From Neocallimastix lanati (nom. inval.) (lineage: Eukaryota; Neocallimastigomycota; Neocallimastigomycetes; Neocallimastigales; Neocallimastigaceae), in assembly GCA_016946835.1 (NCBI GenBank), contig JACVTC010000053.1, forward strand, positions 1-64,000: DNA of 64,000 nt, given 5' to 3'. The translations under genes and the position numbers were made by a program. Position 1 is the first letter of the stretch. Every line of letters begins with the position of its first letter. Positions 1 through 12,273 of the stretch are shown in pieces. The notes beneath the pieces were generated by a model that was given only the letters and a program-made list of their open reading frames with translations, made no database searches and was not told the DNA's origin.

Positions 1-1
1 T

Positions 2-428
2 TCTGGGTATATAATATTAATGAATAATGATCCAATATGTTGACAATCCAAGAAAAAACAGTAGTTGACACATCTACCGCAGAAGCTGAATACATTGCTA
101 CCGCTGAATGTACTAAAAAGGCTTATGGATTCGAAATATTTTATATGAAATATTCAACATTAAAAAACCAATAAAAATATTCACCGATAACTTAGCAAGT
201 AAAACGACAATAGAAAACGGTGAACTCAACAATAAATTAAAACATATAGAAATAAAATTTACTTCAATAAAGATAATATCAAAAATAACAAAATAAAATT
301 AGAATACATCAATACCGAAAGGATGTTGGTCGATCCGTTAACAAAAGATTTTAATGGACCAAAAATGACTAAGTTTTACAGACCAAATTTTTGACAAGCA
401 AACATTCTGGTCTGAGGGGGAATGTTAG
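2..428 (+). pseudogene. Ty1/copia pol 3' end, RNase H remnant
   Basis: Translated fragments match the C-terminal RNase H part of copia polyproteins: a SGYIILMN segment, the VVDTSTAEAEYIATAEC block (copia signature STAEAEY) and a terminal VDPLTK segment. The reading frame is broken: the Trp expected before QSKKK is a TGA, and at least two frameshifts follow. The coding part runs into a purine-rich tract (ctgaggggg, about 412-420) and stops just inside the adjoining LTR, as in an intact element's 3' end. The upstream part lies outside the window. It cannot be functional here. Confidence 0.8.
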
Positions 429-682
429 AATACAAAAAATATATTAAAATTATACTAAAATAATTTATGTGTATTAAATAAATTAAAAGATATTTTTATA
501 ATACAACGAACTCGTTGTTAAACTAATGAAATATATTATGTAATAATTTCTCGATTTTAATAAGCCACAAAATAGTATAAATACAAATGTAATCTCATAA
601 ATTTTTAAAAATCAAGTAATTACTCATATTAAATAAATAAACTTTAATCAATAAAATATTTTTAATAAAAAATTATTATATT
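423..682 (+). repeat. 3' LTR of the copia remnant
   Basis: Begins TGTTAGAATAC directly after the polypurine tract. It contains AAGCCACAAA followed by TATAAATACAA, an arrangement that recurs in the LTRs at 9777-9995 and 17236-17454, where it is probably the promoter. The right end is approximate because no second copy exists in the window and no clean CA end is visible. Confidence 0.6.
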
Positions 683-983
683 CTTTATTTATTTATCTAT
701 TTATTTATTAATTTATACATTTATTTATTTTAAATTAATTGTATTATAAATTTTTATGGCGTTAACAAATAATTTTACAAGCCATTAAAAATAAATGGCG
801 TATTGAAAATTTGTATTTTAAAAAATTGGCGAAATGAACCACATTCATGTTTTATATATGTTTACAACATATCTATATTAATTTCAATTATTCAAATTAA
901 TTATATAATTAAATTTATCTTTATATTTATTAATATTTATTTTACTATATTATTAATATCTTATAATTAAATATTATTATTAT

Positions 984-1046
984 GTAACTTACAAAGTATA
1001 AAAGAAAGATGTAAAAATCTATCTTTTATGTTCTTTGTAAGGTTAT
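984..1046. repeat. Imperfect inverted repeat (hairpin)
   Basis: CTTACAAAG...ATAAAAGAAAGAT is followed a few bases later by its near-complement ATCTATCTTTTAT...CTTTGTAAG. The stem is about 23 bp with two or three mismatches or bulges and the loop is very short. It could be a relic of a small inverted-repeat transposon or a transcript hairpin; nothing decides between these. Confidence 0.6.
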
Positions 1047-1604
1047 TGTAAAATTACCTTAATAGTAATATATTATAGATATTTTATTATTAAATAAAAA
1101 ATAAATAAATTTAAAATCAAATTAATTTGATAATTCTAATTATCAAAGTTTATTATAAATAAATATTTATTAAACTAAACATTTAAATATTTATTATTAT
1201 TATTATATATCTATATAGTATATTACTATATAGACATATCGACTTAGTGAATATTTTTTAATAGAACATATTATTCTATTTAAATTTAAACTATAAATTA
1301 TATCAAAATCTTAACATTATTTTTATGAAAAATAATAGAATTAACATTATTTGTTCATTCCTTAACAAAATGGTACGGTTGATATTAATTGTACCAGTTA
1401 AGGGCTTTGAAGACAGGGAATTTTATACTAAATAATATTTTAGATAAATAAATTATTTATTATTTCTTTAAAGTAAATTTATTTTACTTTGTCTTTATTA
1501 ATTTTATTTAATTTATTTTATTACAATTATTAATTACATGTATTTATAACCCTATTATAAATAATCTCTCTCTATTATTTACAATTAGTTCCTACAACAC
1601 TATT

Positions 1605-1733
1605 AATATTCTTTTATTAACTAAACTAAAAAATTTTAATATTCTTTTATTAACTAAACTAAAAAATTTTAATATTCTTTTATTAACTAAACTAAAAAAT
1701 TTTAATATTCTTATTAACTAAACTAAAAAATTC
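1605..1733. repeat. 33-bp tandem repeat, about 3.9 copies
   Basis: Units start with AATATTC at 1605, 1638, 1671 and 1704, exactly 33 bp apart, and all carry TTATTAACTAAACTAAAAAA. The last copy lacks a few bases. The copies are almost identical, so the expansion is recent. Confidence 0.9.
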
Positions 1734-1904
1734 CTCATTTTTAATTAATTCTCTCTCCTTTTATTTCTAATTGTTTTTATTCAAATACTATTTTATTATC
1801 CAATCAGAGATAATTTCTAATTAGGTATGATACATATTATATTTTTATAAGTAATTATTTCCAATCAAGTCGTATTAAATTATATAAATATATTTAGATA
1901 TTTA

Positions 1905-1974
1905 TAGTAATAATTATTGTTATTATTATTATATCATAGTACAATAATACATATTTCTACTGTGGGTTGTACCA
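1905..1974 (-). repeat. Start of gypsy 3' LTR (copy 1 of a direct repeat)
   Basis: This block is repeated nearly exactly at 3408-3478. On the minus strand it starts TGGTACAACC and is preceded by a purine-rich tract (GCAGGGAGGTCA, 1975-1986), the expected layout of polypurine tract then 3' LTR for the minus-strand integrase at 2662-3407. The far end of the LTR could not be fixed. Confidence 0.6.
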
Positions 1975-2289
1975 TGACCTCCCTGCTAATTTTAGGCTTC
2001 AATTATTGAAGACTAGAATTTCAAAAATTTAATATTAATCATTATTTATAAATTTTTTTTTTTTTTTTTTTTTGTAATAAAAAAAAATTTTGTTAATAAT
2101 ATAAATATAAAATTTGAATAATAATAATATTACTATATATATATATTTTTTTTTTTTTTTTTTTTGAAATTTGAAATTTGGAATTTGAAATTTTGATCAT
2201 AAAAAAAATTTTTTTTTTTTTTTTTTTTTTTTTTAATACTACTATATCATGTTATATAATAGAAAATATAATTGAAATTTTATGAAATT

Positions 2290-2324
<35 letters not shown>

Positions 2325-2509
2325 AAATTTAAAAATTGAAAATTAAAATTGAATTTTAAGATTTGAAATCTGAATTATAAATCCTGTTCATATTATATCA
2401 TTAAGTTGAGTATGTATTATTATTTATTTATTATATAATTAAAACTATAACTTGAATTTTATTGAAATTGAAGTTAAAATTTTGATCTAATTATTATTTT
2501 TATTATAAT

Positions 2510-2544
<35 letters not shown>

Positions 2545-2661
2545 TTTATTATTTTTTATTATTATTATTATTAACTTGTCATTATCCTTGATAATTGATA
2601 TAATGCAATTTCAATAATTCTACCTTCATTTAATTAGCATTCACTTCAGTAAAGTATGGGA
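1975..2661. other. Poly-T and (AT)n region of the gypsy 3' end
   Basis: Several T homopolymers of roughly 20-30 bases and an (AT)n run near 2515-2541. No gene is visible. It lies between the integrase stop codon and the polypurine tract of the minus-strand gypsy remnant, so it is probably its decayed 3' untranslated part. Confidence 0.5.
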
Positions 2662-3407
2662 TTACATTTTTAAGGTGGATGTTTCTTCTGCTATTTCTTC
2701 GGTTATGGGGTCACACACAGTTACCGTGTTTAATTCGCGTTTCACTATTCTTAATGGACCGGTAAAGTAAGGATCCAATTTTCTCCTGTTGAATACCTTC
2801 ACTAGTATTAAATCTCCTGGTTTATATTCAGAGCGCTGTCTTTTAATTTTTCTTCTTCTATCTACCTATAACTTATTTGCCGTATCAACATTTTCAATTG
2901 CTTCCGATATCCATTTGTGATGAATAATAAACTTTCTCATCCAATATTCCTCTTCTCCTTCATCTTTGTCTACTCCCTGTATATTTAGTCCCAACTCAAA
3001 TGGCTGCAAATCGTGTCTTCCATATAGTAGTTCAAAGCTACTAAAACCTGTAGCTTCACTTTTACATGTACGTAACGCCCACAGAGCACTGGGTAATATC
3101 TCAAGCCAGTTTGTTTCCTTATTTCCCAAGACACGCAGATATTTCGAAATTTCTTTATTCCTATTCTCAACTTTCCCATTAGAAGCTGGATGGTATGTGG
3201 TTACATTCAATACAATTACATCATGAAGATCTAAAAATATTTTTGTTTTATCCGAAATAAACTGGGGGCCATTATCCGTGATTAGAAGTTCTGGGGTTCC
3301 GTGTCTTGCAAATAATGATTTTAAGAATCTAATAACATCATCAGATTCAATATTTTGTACTGCTTCGTCTTCTACCCATTGCGTTAGGTATTCAACAACT
3401 ACTAATA
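2662..3407 (-). pseudogene. Ty3/gypsy integrase core and C-terminus
   Basis: One minus-strand frame reads from ILVVVEYLTQW through the second catalytic Asp (LLITDNGPQF), the third catalytic position (YHPASNGKVENRNKE) and then a gypsy C-terminal segment (YKPGDLILVKVFNRRKLDPY). The frame is intact except for one TAG at 2866-2868 and ends with TAA at 2662. The first catalytic Asp, normally in VVDxxTKW, is Glu here, so strand-transfer activity would be lost even without the stop. Gag, protease, RT and the integrase zinc finger are absent: the frame starts directly beside a truncated LTR copy (3408-3478). Family assignment is secure from the motif order. Confidence 0.85.
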
Positions 3408-3478
3408 TAGTAAATAATTATTGTTATTATTGTTATATCATAGTACAATAATACATATTTCTACTGTAGGTTGTACCA
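3408..3478 (-). repeat. Truncated gypsy 5' LTR (copy 2 of the direct repeat)
   Basis: Almost identical to 1905-1974, same orientation, with the same outer end (TGTACCA on plus). It abuts the integrase core directly, so a deletion must have removed the rest of the LTR together with gag, protease and RT. Confidence 0.6.
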
Positions 3479-3969
3479 AAAAATTTGTAAAAGGAAATCT
3501 TGGTATAGCTGTTAGAGCTATAGCCATGAATCGAACTACTCAAGTTTGATTCACACTTAAAACCTACTTTTTGAATATTTTATTTTCATTGTTCTAGTTA
3601 ATTCTTTTTGTATTTTCTTTAAGAATTTCATAGAAATTCTTAATAATCAAATTGAATTTTTTATTTTATTTTATCCTTTCTTCCATTAGTTTCTAAATTA
3701 ATCGAGAAAAATCAGTTTAAAAACGATTTTTCTAAGATTCTAAAATTTTTGAAAATCATACAAACTATTTTTCCGTAAAAAGTATAAATATGAGTAAAAT
3801 TTTCACAAAAGAAATATTTTTTAATTCGTGTTTTTATTAATTAATCAATTAATAATAAGTAATTTGATATATTACAAAATTAGTTAATTAATTAATAAAT
3901 AATTACTTTAATAAATTTTATTTTAATAAATTAATAAAACAAAATTTTTTAAAAAAGACATTTTAACTT
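3479..3969. other. Gene-free stretch
   Basis: A/T-rich sequence without a recognisable reading frame. A short tRNA-like patch (about 3508-3560) was examined and rejected. Confidence 0.5.
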
Positions 3970-5770
3970 ATTATTAATTTTCCAGTGTTGCCTATTGCTA
4001 TATAAGTGACCAGCTCGTTACAGATGTTATCGTTTTCCATTGTATTGTGAAGTTCATTATTAATACTTTTTGGGTTATTATGTTGAACATTATTATTATT
4101 TGTTTGATTCATTTCTTATTGTGCTGATATTTGTTTTGTTGATAATAATAGTATTATCATTATGATTAATATTACTACTGTTGTTATTTTTATCATTGTG
4201 TTTGTTGATGTATGGATTTATATTTTTGTAAGTGTTGGTGTCTTTTTGATTATTTGAATTTATTTTTTTATCAAAAATATATTCATTAATCTTGTTTTTC
4301 TTTTGTAAGTTTTATTGTAATAATTGTACTGATTTAATTTCTTTATGTTATTGGTAAAGTATTTGTTTATAAAAGAATTTCCGGGTTCATTTTCCATAAA
4401 TTCGACTGGACGACCTAAAATAATTATATTTTTTATAATATCATACACTTTATATCCATTAGTGTTGTTACTATAACCAAGAAAGATTCCAGGGTGAGAG
4501 TTGTTATTGAATTTTGAACGAAGTTCTTTAGGAACAAAGAAGTAGACCCTGCATCCAAAAACTTGAAAGATACTGTAATCTACAGGTTTGTTATGGAAAA
4601 CTTCATAAGGAATTCTGCTTTGATTACTTTGGTGGGGGGAGTCTATTATGAATGAAGGTAGCAGTATCGACTGCATACTCCCAAAATTCATGACTAAATT
4701 TGGCTTCGTTGAGTAATGCTTTGGCAGAGGAAATAAGGATGCCATTAAATCTTTCTGCTCGACCATTTTGAGAGGGATTATACGGAATGGGGAATTGATG
4801 TTTGATCCCATTTTCTTGACAGAAAGTTTGAAATTGACTGTTTTGAAATTCTTTTCCATTGTCAGAGTAAATGGCTTATAGTATATTTTTTGAATTATAT
4901 ATTTCATTGTACCAAATAATTAATTTATTGAATATTTCACTTTTTCTCTCAATGAAGATTACCCAACCGAATCTTGAATAGTCGTCTAAGATAGTGAGGA
5001 AGTATTTATTGTTGTTAATGGAATTGATGACAGGTCAAACAAGATCCATATGAATAAGATCTAAAATTTGACTTGCTTTATTTGTTGAAACTTTATAAGG
5101 TTTATTTTTTATTTTGGAGTTGATGCATATTAGGAAATTTAACTTTTATGTTAATATTGCTTAATTTATCTTGGATTTTATAAATATCAAAATGACCTAA
5201 GCGTCTATGCCAGAGGTCTGTTAATTGATTTTTATTTAAATTGTTGTTGATTTCATAAGAATTATTTGTTTTATTTTTGTTAAAATAAATTTGTTGTCTT
5301 GAAGTGATTATTTAAAGGTGTTTTGATTATCTGATATTGATTTGTATATTCTGTTTCTTTTATTGTCATAAATTATGGCTTGTGGTGAATTATTATAATT
5401 GTTGAAAATGATTTTAAAATTTTGTTGAACTAACTGATTAATAGATATCAAATTTTTATTTATATATTTTGAAAAATAAACATTTTTAAGAATAAAATTG
5501 TAATTATTGATAAATCCAATAAATCACCACAATAGTTTTATAAAATTTTTCTTCCATTTGCGACTGAAATTTTTACACTGCATTTTGATATATTTAATAT
5601 TTTATTATTGATTGAATTCCATAACTATCAATTTTGTTCCTATTTTAGGTTTAAGAATGAAGCTGAAATTTTTTTTTATATCTTTTAATTTTAAATAAAT
5701 AATATTAGACATTTTACTTATATTTTCATCATATCTGATGTCTGGGTGATATTTTTGGGTACAATTTATT
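3970..5770 (-). pseudogene. Ty1/copia protease-integrase remnant (element D)
   Basis: Read on the minus strand in several frames, this gives a decayed protease region, the GAG-pre-integrase zinc region (WHRRLGHFDIYKI), integrase core pieces (NPSQNGRAERFNG; FWEYAVDTA) and the integrase C-terminal FGCRVYFFVPKE...GIFLGYSNNTNGYKV segment (open frame 4260-4907). An Asn-rich linker continues to about 3970. RT and RNase H are missing. Numerous frameshifts separate the pieces. It belongs to a different copia lineage from the A/B pair at 9.8-17.5 kb. Confidence 0.8.
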
Positions 5771-5945
5771 TTTTATTTAGTCATATATTAATAAATATTA
5801 TAAGATAAATGAAATATTAAATATATAAATAAATAAGTAATGATCAGTATCGTAATAATTTTAAATATTGTATTATTTGAATAATATTCTATTCTTATAT
5901 ATAATGATATACTTAGCTTTTGCGTTTTATTCAATCGGATGAGAC

Positions 5946-5960
5946 TGAGACTCTTAATCT
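5946..5960 (-). promoter_or_regulatory. Primer-binding site of copia element D
   Basis: Plus strand reads TGAGACTCTTAATCT, which matches the anticodon arm of tRNA-Lys(CUU) (loop CUCUUAA). The same core sits beside the LTRs at 9996, 17235 and 22387. Priming from an internal part of a tRNA is known for Drosophila copia, which uses a 5' half of initiator tRNA-Met; its use here is inference. Confidence 0.55.
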
Positions 5961-6190
5961 TTCAAAAATTTAAGTTAATAAACACTTATTTTAAAATATC
6001 AATAATTACACACATGAATTTACAAAATAAATATTTATTTGTATTTTATAATTATGTCTTTGTTAGAGGTATTTTATTATAAAATCAAGAGAATTCTTTT
6101 CAAATTTAACATAATTACTTAGTTTTATACTTTTATAATATATTGATTATTATAATATTAAGAATAAATTAATAATTATTTTAATAATTT
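5961..6190 (-). repeat. Probable 5' LTR of element D
   Basis: It lies between the primer-binding site and the edge of the ankyrin cassette at about 6190. The length (about 230 bp) resembles the 219- and 238-bp LTRs elsewhere in the window. No second copy is present, so the borders are inferred. Confidence 0.35.
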
Positions 6191-6795
6191 GTTACTTTTG
6201 ACACTTTTTATTGGTTTTTATGTCCATAAATATAGAAATAAAGATGAAGAGTTAGCAATAGTTAGTAATGTTAATAACTAATAAATAATAATAATAATAA
6301 CAATATTAATAATATATAATAATAATGAATAATAATAAGAATAATAATAAAAATAAGAATAAAATAAGAATAAATATAATTGTAATAATATAAGTTATAT
6401 CATTTTTTTTATTTTTTATAATATTTTTTCTTCGTTTTTATCATAATAGATTTTATTTAAAGAAATAAAATAATAAAAAGCAGATATTTTATAATTCAAT
6501 CCTTCTCAATTTAATTTTTTTTATTTTTCACTGCTATAAATACAATTAATAATTTAATGATATGGATATTTTTATAAATAATTACGGATTAAATGTAAAC
6601 ATCATATATATATATTTTTAATTTATTTATTTATTTAGTATTTTTTCATTTTAATTTGGAATTCTACAGGAATTGGTATTATTCAAAATTTATAATTTCA
6701 AAAATTATAAATTAAAAATAGATAGAAAAACATCTTTTCACTTTTAAAATTTTAAACAATAAAAAATGTTTATATATATTTATGAAAATGAATAA

Positions 6796-6836
<41 letters not shown>

Positions 6837-7235
6837 TATTAAAATTATATATTTAAAGTAAAAATTAAATATTTTAATTCTAAAAAATTATTATATAATA
6901 ATATATAAAATAAATATTTTAATATTAAAATTAAAAAAATAAATATTATAAAATAAAGAAAAAAAAAATTTTTTTTTTTTAAATATAAATTTTTTATTTC
7001 TTATTTTTTTTTATTCCAGTTCATATATTTTTAAATTTTATTTTTATTTTTTTTTATATTTTTTTTTTTTTCATAATAATAACAATATTTTTCATTATTA
7101 TTCATAAAAAAAGCAGTTTTAATAAATTCTATTGTATAACTTAAAAATAATAATTTCTAATTTTTTTTTTCTAAAATAATCAATAAAATAAATAATGTAC
7201 ATATTGTGAAGAATAGGGTTTTATGAAATTATAAC
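6191..7235 (-). repeat. 3' flank of ankyrin cassette (leftward copy)
   Basis: Reverse complement of the downstream flank shared by all ankyrin cassettes: a block after the stop codon, poly-A/T tracts, a decayed copy of the small conserved reading frame (about 6230-6620) and the border motif TTTATGGACATAAAAA. No intact gene. Confidence 0.7.
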
Positions 7236-8545
7236 TTAACTTAATAAATACTTTACTAATTCTATATTTCCATTTTTACATGCAATTAATAATGGTGTGT
7301 CTCCATCTTTATTCTTCCTATTGATATTCATTCCATACCGAATCAATTTTTTAACTTCTTCAATATTACCTTGTTTACATTCAGAGGTTAATAAGGTTTT
7401 ATTATTATCTCTTTTATTATTATATTTTTCAATTATATAATTCTTCTTTTCCAATTATTCCTCTTTTTTTTTTTTTCTCTTTCTCCTTTTTTTCTTCTTC
7501 CAATTCTTTTATTTTTATTTCATTTTCTTTTTCTATTTTTTCCTTTGCTTTTCTTTCATTTTTCAATTCTTTTCTCATTAATTCATTTTCTTTTTTTATT
7601 TTTTCCCTCTCTTTTCTTTCATTTTCCAATTCTTTTATTTTTATTTCATTTTCTTTTTTTATTTTTTCCTTCTCTTTTCTTTCATTTTTCAATTCTTTTA
7701 TTTTATTTCATTTTCTTTTTTTATTTTTTCCCTCTCTTTTCTTTCATTTTTCAATTCTTTTATTTTTATTTCATTTTCTTTTTTTATTTTTTCCCTCTCT
7801 TTTCTTTCATTTTCCAATTCTTTTATTTTTATTTCATTTTCTTTTTTTATTTTTCCTTCTTTTTTCTTTCATCTTCCAATTCTTTTTTCTTTAATTCATT
7901 TTCTTTTTTTATTTTTTCTTTTGCTCTTCTTTCTTTTTCCGATTCTTTTATCATTGATTCAATTTCATTTTCTATTCTTTCATTTTCATTAATTTCATTA
8001 AATTTTTTCAAAAAGTAACTGTTTCTGCTGAATATTACTTTAATTATATTTTTATTTTTATAAAAATAGATTAATTCGATAAATTTAGAATTAATTTCTG
8101 AAATATTCCTTAATTTACAAAGGTAATATTTTTCTGAAATCATTTTTTCAATATCATTTTCATCAATGATTAATTTTATTCCTTTTTCGATGGAATATTT
8201 CACCAACAATTTAAACATTTCAATATTATTATTTTGTATTGCCCCAAATATCGGAGTATATCCATAATTATTTTTTTTATTTTATTTTAAAATAATTTTA
8301 TTTTTATTGGCGTAATCCTTTAATAATTGAATCATTTCAATATTATCAAAATAGGTGGCATCTAAAAGTGGATACCATCTATATTTATTTTTTTCATTTA
8401 ATTCTAAAATAATTTTATTTTTATTGGCATAATCTAAAATATTTTTTACTTTTTGAGTATTTTAATTTATAATTTCATCATGAAGTTCTTCTTTCAAATC
8501 TTCTTTTCTTTTATAAAAAAATAAATACAAATTTTTTAACTTTTT
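7236..8545 (-). pseudogene. Ankyrin/coiled-coil family pseudogene (leftward cassette)
   Basis: Same order as the intact gene at 26261-27493: N-terminal 39-residue ankyrin repeats (about 8200-8500), the conserved post-ankyrin segment (KLRNISEINSKFIELI), repeated 21-residue Glu/Lys coiled coil (about 7460-7990) and a C-terminal ankyrin (DGDTPLLIACKNGN, 7236-7454). The start ATG is lost, two in-frame TAA codons interrupt the ankyrin part (at IIN* and ILK*), and frameshifts break the coiled coil. One lies in a run of 13 A on the coding strand where the intact paralogue has 9. Confidence 0.85.
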
Positions 8546-9027
8546 TTTTTTATTTTTATTTAATAATTTTTTATTTCTGGAATTTCCTTATAACAGATGA
8601 AATTACTTATATTTTATTATCAATTTGTTTTTTTAATTTTTTATTTATTTATTAATTTTTTATTCATTTTATGAATTTAAAAAAAAAATTTTTTATTTTT
8701 TTTTAAAAAATTTTCTTTTCTTTTTATACTATAAATAATAATTAAAAAAATTTTTAGATCCATTTTTTTTTTTAATTTATTTTCCGTTTTATTTTTTTTT
8801 TAAATAAAATAATTAAAAAAAATTGGAACTAATAAAAAAAAATTAATTTTTTTATTTCATTTTTTAATTTAAATTAAATAAATGAATATATAATATATTA
8901 TAATATATATTTATATATTATTTACATATTTAATCAATTATTTTTAACTCTTTTTATTGCTTTTTATGTCCATAAATATAGAAATAAAGCAGAAGAAATA
9001 ATAAGTAATAATAAATAAATAAATAAA
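8546..9027 (-). repeat. 5' flank of ankyrin cassette (leftward copy)
   Basis: Reverse complement of the A/T-rich upstream region of the rightward ankyrin genes, including the block around AATTCCAGAAATAAAAAATT and the repeated AATATATTATAATATATT stretch. The cassette border TTTATGTCCATAAATATAG is near 8965-8985. No gene. Confidence 0.65.
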
Positions 9028-9393
<366 letters not shown>

Positions 9394-9397
9394 ATTC

Positions 9398-9430
<33 letters not shown>

Positions 9431-9619
9431 TAGTTTATTATACATTTTAATTTGGAATTCTAACATTTTAACATATTATTCAAAATTTATAATTTCAAAA
9501 ATTATAATTTCAAAATAAATCGCAAATCATCTTTTTCATTCTTAAATTTTTAAACAATTAATAAATATTTTTAAATATATATGAATGTGAATAACTAAAA
9601 AAAAAAAATAAATAAAAAA

Positions 9620-9658
<39 letters not shown>

Positions 9659-9776
9659 ATATAAAAATTAAATGAAACCAAAATGAAAAAAAAAAAAAAA
9701 AAATATTAAAAAATATTAAAATTATAAATTTAAAGTTAAAATTAAATATTTTAATTCTAAAAAATTATTATATAAC

Positions 9777-9995
9777 TGTTAGAATAATTAAAATATTGAA
9801 TTAAATTAATAATAATTAGTAACAATTATTAATGCATTTATTTTAAGAATATTCATGTAATTCATAATTAGTAATAAAGCCAAGCCACAAATTTTTATAT
9901 AAATACAACTATATTTGTGTAAATACTAAAACAATTAACAGTAATATAATAAATAAAATTATAAATTTATTAATAAAACTTAAATATTTCTTACA
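9777..9995 (+). repeat. 5' LTR of copia element A
   Basis: TGTTAGAATAATT...TTTCTTACA, 219 bp. It is the reverse complement of the LTR at 17236-17454 with few differences. It contains AAGCCACAAA and TATATAAATACAAC, a probable promoter. The 5 bp to its left (ATAAC) are the complement of the GTTAT target duplication of element B, and further left both have the same ankyrin-cassette flank. Confidence 0.9.
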
Positions 9996-10012
9996 GATTA
10001 AGAGACTCAAGT
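9996..10012 (+). promoter_or_regulatory. Primer-binding site of element A
   Basis: GATTAAGAGACTC directly abuts the LTR. In element B the same site reads GATTAAGAGTCTGAA, complementary to the tRNA-Lys(CUU) anticodon arm; element A has one extra substitution. Confidence 0.55.
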
Positions 10013-10027
10013 CACTTAAAACTTAAA

Positions 10028-10930
10028 ATGTCTGAACTTATTTTATCCGAAAAAGAAAAACTCCAGGGAATAGATAATTTCCCAATTTGGTATTCTATAA
10101 TGATGGATTACTTAAGGGCGAAAAAATTAACAAAATATATCAAATATAATGTGAATGACATGTTAAAAAAGCCTACAAACAATGGGAATTTATCACCAGA
10201 AGACAGTGATTTCAATGAAAACCTAGAAACAAAAGACGCAATGGCCTGTACTATTATCTTAACTAATGTCTGTGATAAAATAAAAACATATATAAAGTAT
10301 TGTAAAACTGTACATGAGAGAATGAAGAAAAAAGAAAAATTATATTAAAACGATAATTCTGCCTTTTATGGTATGTGGATGAAAAGGCTATATTCAATCC
10401 GCGCAAAGGATGTTCAAGAAACAATGAACGTCACAAATGAAATAATGGAATTATTCAGATTATTGAATGACTCCCCTACAAAACCTACTAATATAGAAAA
10501 GATCATAATCATGCACGATGCATTACCAAATGATCTTAAAAGCAAGGTGATAGTTAGTTCAAAATTAACTCCAGAACAGTTTTACGAAGAAATAAAAGAC
10601 AAATTCACTGTCTTCACATACAAAAATGATAGAGTTAATAACTCTAATATTGAAAAGCAAAAAACAGAAAGTATCCATTCAAGTGGAGATATACCAGATC
10701 TCAATAATATAGAAAATAAGAAAAGATATATGATACAAAGAAAATTCAAAAATAAGACGAAGAAATATTTCTTGATTTGTAATAAAAAAGGACATTTAGC
10801 AAAGGATTGTTACTTTAACCCATGCGGAACCAACAGAAATAACAAAAGATGCATATTTAACAAGAACATTAAGAAGAAATTAAATAATACAAACTCAAAT
10901 AAGAACAAAGAAAAAACAATCAATAAATAA
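10028..10930 (+). pseudogene. Copia gag, element A
   Basis: One frame from MSELILSEKEKLQG to the stop at 10928-10930, interrupted by a TAA at 10346-10348 where element B has an AAA Lys codon. It encodes a copia-type Gag with a C-terminal nucleocapsid zinc knuckle. In A the knuckle has lost its first Cys (FLICNKKGHLAKDC); B keeps CLICNKKGHLAKDC (CX2CX4HX4C). About 900 bp, usual for copia gag. The pol frame follows in a different frame from 10992. Not functional as it stands. Confidence 0.85.
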
Positions 10931-10991
10931 TATATAAATCGATAAAGAGAATTACAAGGACAAAACACTGTGTTATGATGAAATACAAACG

Positions 10992-12273
10992 ATGTTTGGT
11001 CCATCTATAAACAACCTGGAACATGATGAATCGTCAACACAAAATGAAGATAGTTATACAACTTGGACTTATGACACAGGTGCCAGCGAACATATCACAA
11101 ATAATAAAAATATACTGGAGGATTACACAGAAAATAAGACTACCATGAAATGTGCAAATAATACTCTCTGCCATTTTGAAGGATATAGAACATATCATGG
11201 AATAATAAATAACCATAAATTTACTTTAAATAAAGTATATTATTCAACAAACAGCAATAAGAACATAATTAGTAGGATAAAATTAGCAAAATCTGGAATC
11301 AATGTAAGCATCAACAACATCAACGAAAAAATATCATTAACATTAACTAACAACAACAATAAAATAATCGACATCATATTTCCAGATCAATTTAATATTG
11401 TTAGACTAAAAGCAACAAATTTAAAACCAATATCCTCAATTGAACAACAAACAAGTTAATGGCATAGACGGTTGGGGCATTTTTACCAACCAGACATTAA
11501 TAAATATATAAATTTACATAATGTAAACACAGAACAATGCCTAGATTGTAAAATTTCAAAATTAAAAATGAAACCCCACAACAAAATCACTCCAATGACT
11601 TCGACTCTATTAGAAGGTATACACTCTGATTTGATAGGACCAATTAAACCGATCTCAATAGATGGTATGAAATATATACTAACATTTATTGATGAATTTA
11701 GTCGCAAATCATGGATATATCTACTAAAAGAAAAATCTTAAACAGTAAACGCAATATTATATTTTCTCAAATATATAGAAAACCATCACGGTAATAAGAT
11801 AAAATTTTTTAAAAGCGATAATGCTAGAGAATACAACAATTCCAAAATAAAGAAATATTTTAGAAAACTTGGAATAAAGAAAATATTTTCTACTCCGTAC
11901 AATCCGGAAAATAATGGCATCGCGGAACGATTTAACCAAACTCTTATGAACTCAGTTAAAACATTAATTTATTGGTCAAAACTTAGTAAAGACTTTTGGT
12001 CTTTTGCATCAATATATGCAAATCATCTATACATTATAACTCCAAGAAAAAGTATTTCAAATTTAATACCAAATGAAATATTCTATAACACAAAAGTCGA
12101 TATTACACCAATTAAAGTTTTCGGATGCACTGCTTTTTATAATAATTTACAAAATAAAAAATCAAAAATAGATATAAATTCAAAGGAAGGAATATTTTTA
12201 GGGATAAAATTCGACACTCATTGTTATATAATTATGGATAAAACCAACCAAAAATTTCATTTAGTAAGAGAAG
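10992..12273 (+). pseudogene. Copia pol 5' half (protease-integrase), element A
   Basis: A single frame carries the protease active site (WTYDTGASEHIT, intact DTGA), the GAG-pre-integrase HHCC region (WHRRLGHFYQ...CLDCKISKLK), the integrase core (HSDLIGPIKP; FKSDNAREYNN; NPENNGIAERFNQ) and the C-terminal FGCTAFYNN...GIFLGIKFD segment. Two in-frame TAA codons (11457-11459 and 11739-11741) occur at the same positions in element B, so they predate the duplication. RT and RNase H are missing: after HLVRE the sequence jumps into the tail of an ankyrin gene at about 12273. Confidence 0.9.

Larger units (their letters stand above)
683..1904. other. Gene-free A/T-rich stretch with hairpin and tandem repeat
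   Basis: No reading frame with recognisable protein similarity. It contains an imperfect hairpin (984-1046) and a 33-bp tandem repeat (1605-1733), listed separately. The rest is simple A/T sequence. Confidence 0.6.

Noticed and set aside
3508-3560. tRNA-like sequence (TAGCTGTTAGAGC resembling a D arm, AAGTTTGATTC resembling a T arm)
   Set aside because: Too short between the arms, no acceptor stem can be paired, and no plausible anticodon stem; chance resemblance.
11457-11741. In-frame TAA codons of copia pol as programmed readthrough
   Set aside because: A and B are duplicates of one insertion, so sharing the stops only shows age. The contexts (AGT TAA TGG and TCT TAA ACA) are not a known readthrough signal, and other lesions show the element is dead.
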